The translations under genes and the position numbers were made by a program. A stretch of DNA of 48,659 nt from Patescibacteria group bacterium (GTDB lineage: Bacteria > Patescibacteriota > Minisyncoccia > Phycocordibacterales > SBAW01). The first letter of the stretch is position 1. Each line of letters begins with the position of its first letter. Of the stretch, positions 48,455 to 48,659 are shown piece after piece. The stretch spans positions 1 to 48,659 of the forward strand of contig JAIEMM010000004.1 in the NCBI GenBank assembly GCA_019752125.1. The letters run 5' to 3'. The notes under the pieces were generated by a model. The model worked only from the letters and a program-made list of their open reading frames with translations, was not told the DNA's origin and did no database searches.

Positions 48455-48659
48455 TTACTGATACCACTGTTTATACCAAGACTGCATTTCTTGTATTTCT
48501 TGCGACTGTGAAGTGATAATGTTTTCTGCGAGTTGTTGCATCTCTGGACGATTTGTTCCAGCCCGAAGCATCTGTGCCATCATAATTGCTAACTGATGAT
48601 GCGGTATCATTTCCTCAATAAATGCTTTATCAAAATCAGAAGCATTTTCTAAAGCTGTC
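48455..48659 (-). CDS. DUF305-family protein (C-terminal part)
   Basis: The frame runs off the end of the window; only the last 68 codons are visible. They read ALENASDFDKAFIEEMIPHHQLAIMMAQMLRAG, then a second helix ending EIQEMQSWYKQWYQ. The EMIPHHQ motif and the closing W-Y-x-x-W-Y are typical of DUF305, a ferritin-like helical domain often found beside copper-resistance genes. It continues the minus-strand metal cluster. The 69-nt gap to the HMA gene (48386-48454) shows no terminator. Confidence 0.85.
   Translation of the reverse strand, partial: TALENASDFDKAFIEEMIPHHQLAIMMAQMLRAGTNRPEMQQLAENIITSQSQEIQEMQSWYKQWYQ

Noticed and set aside
1-48659. tRNA genes, CRISPR arrays, insertion sequences and integrases
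   Set aside because: I looked in the intergenic gaps and saw no cloverleaf, no regularly spaced repeats and no transposase or integrase motif. Orphan-unit borders show no shared direct repeats that I could find.

Overview
This window looks like part of the chromosome of a Patescibacteria (Candidate Phyla Radiation) bacterium of the Parcubacteria type. The reasons are the dense core genome, small proteins with shortened domains (a 193-aa RecO, a 479-aa MetRS, a 56-aa SecE), a giant secreted Ser/Thr-rich surface protein with a peptidoglycan-binding domain, and a winged-helix/nucleotidyltransferase fusion. No rplA was seen after rplK and no rplI after rpsR. TGA is used as a stop (for example ftsK), so the code is the standard bacterial one. 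No tRNA, rRNA, CRISPR array or transposase was found. I made the lineage call from gene content alone.

Layout. 1-11.1 kb (- strand) holds an orphan unit, a TM-helix channel-like protein, a wHTH/NTase regulator, rplJ-rplL with a structured leader, a cell-envelope operon (small membrane peptide, TPR protein, secreted lipase-like protein, Ca-loop protein) and the 1170-aa surface protein. 11.1-15.7 kb holds an autoregulated-looking HTH gene divergent from ftsK, an Ig-like membrane protein and recA. 15.8-18.6 kb holds two orphan units, an ECF-type sigma factor with a membrane partner, and efp. 18.6-36.7 kb (- strand) holds rpsF-ssb-rpsR, an MFS exporter, tatD-metG, an AI-2E-type permease, glyS, a secreted repeat protein, ileS-recO, argS, a DUF2914 protein and glyA. 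36.7-40.8 kb is a nucleotide and one-carbon block: mazG, thyA, a HIT protein, a dCMP-deaminase-like protein, a cytidylyltransferase, folA and folB. 40.9-42.1 kb is secE-nusG-rplK. 42.7-48.7 kb holds SIMPL, DsbA-like, MscL, a heptad-repeat membrane protein, a methyltransferase and a metal-handling cluster (CDF, cupredoxin, HMA-TauE/UreH-like, DUF305).

Two expression styles run through the window. Many core genes have a sigma70-type -10 hexamer exactly 6 nt before the start codon and no Shine-Dalgarno, so they are probably leaderless. Five short, unrecognised, mostly GC-rich genes (104-487, 15807-16340, 17522-17863, 34907-35362, 42262-42549) behave differently. Each is a single-gene unit with its own promoter, a leader, mostly a strong Shine-Dalgarno, and a terminator whose T-run is broken by C (TTTTTTCTT type). 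The core-gene terminators break the T-run with G (TTTTTGTTT type). This scattered set is the strongest candidate here for an undescribed system. The second standout is an isoleucyl-tRNA synthetase with a whole histidine-phosphatase domain inserted in it.
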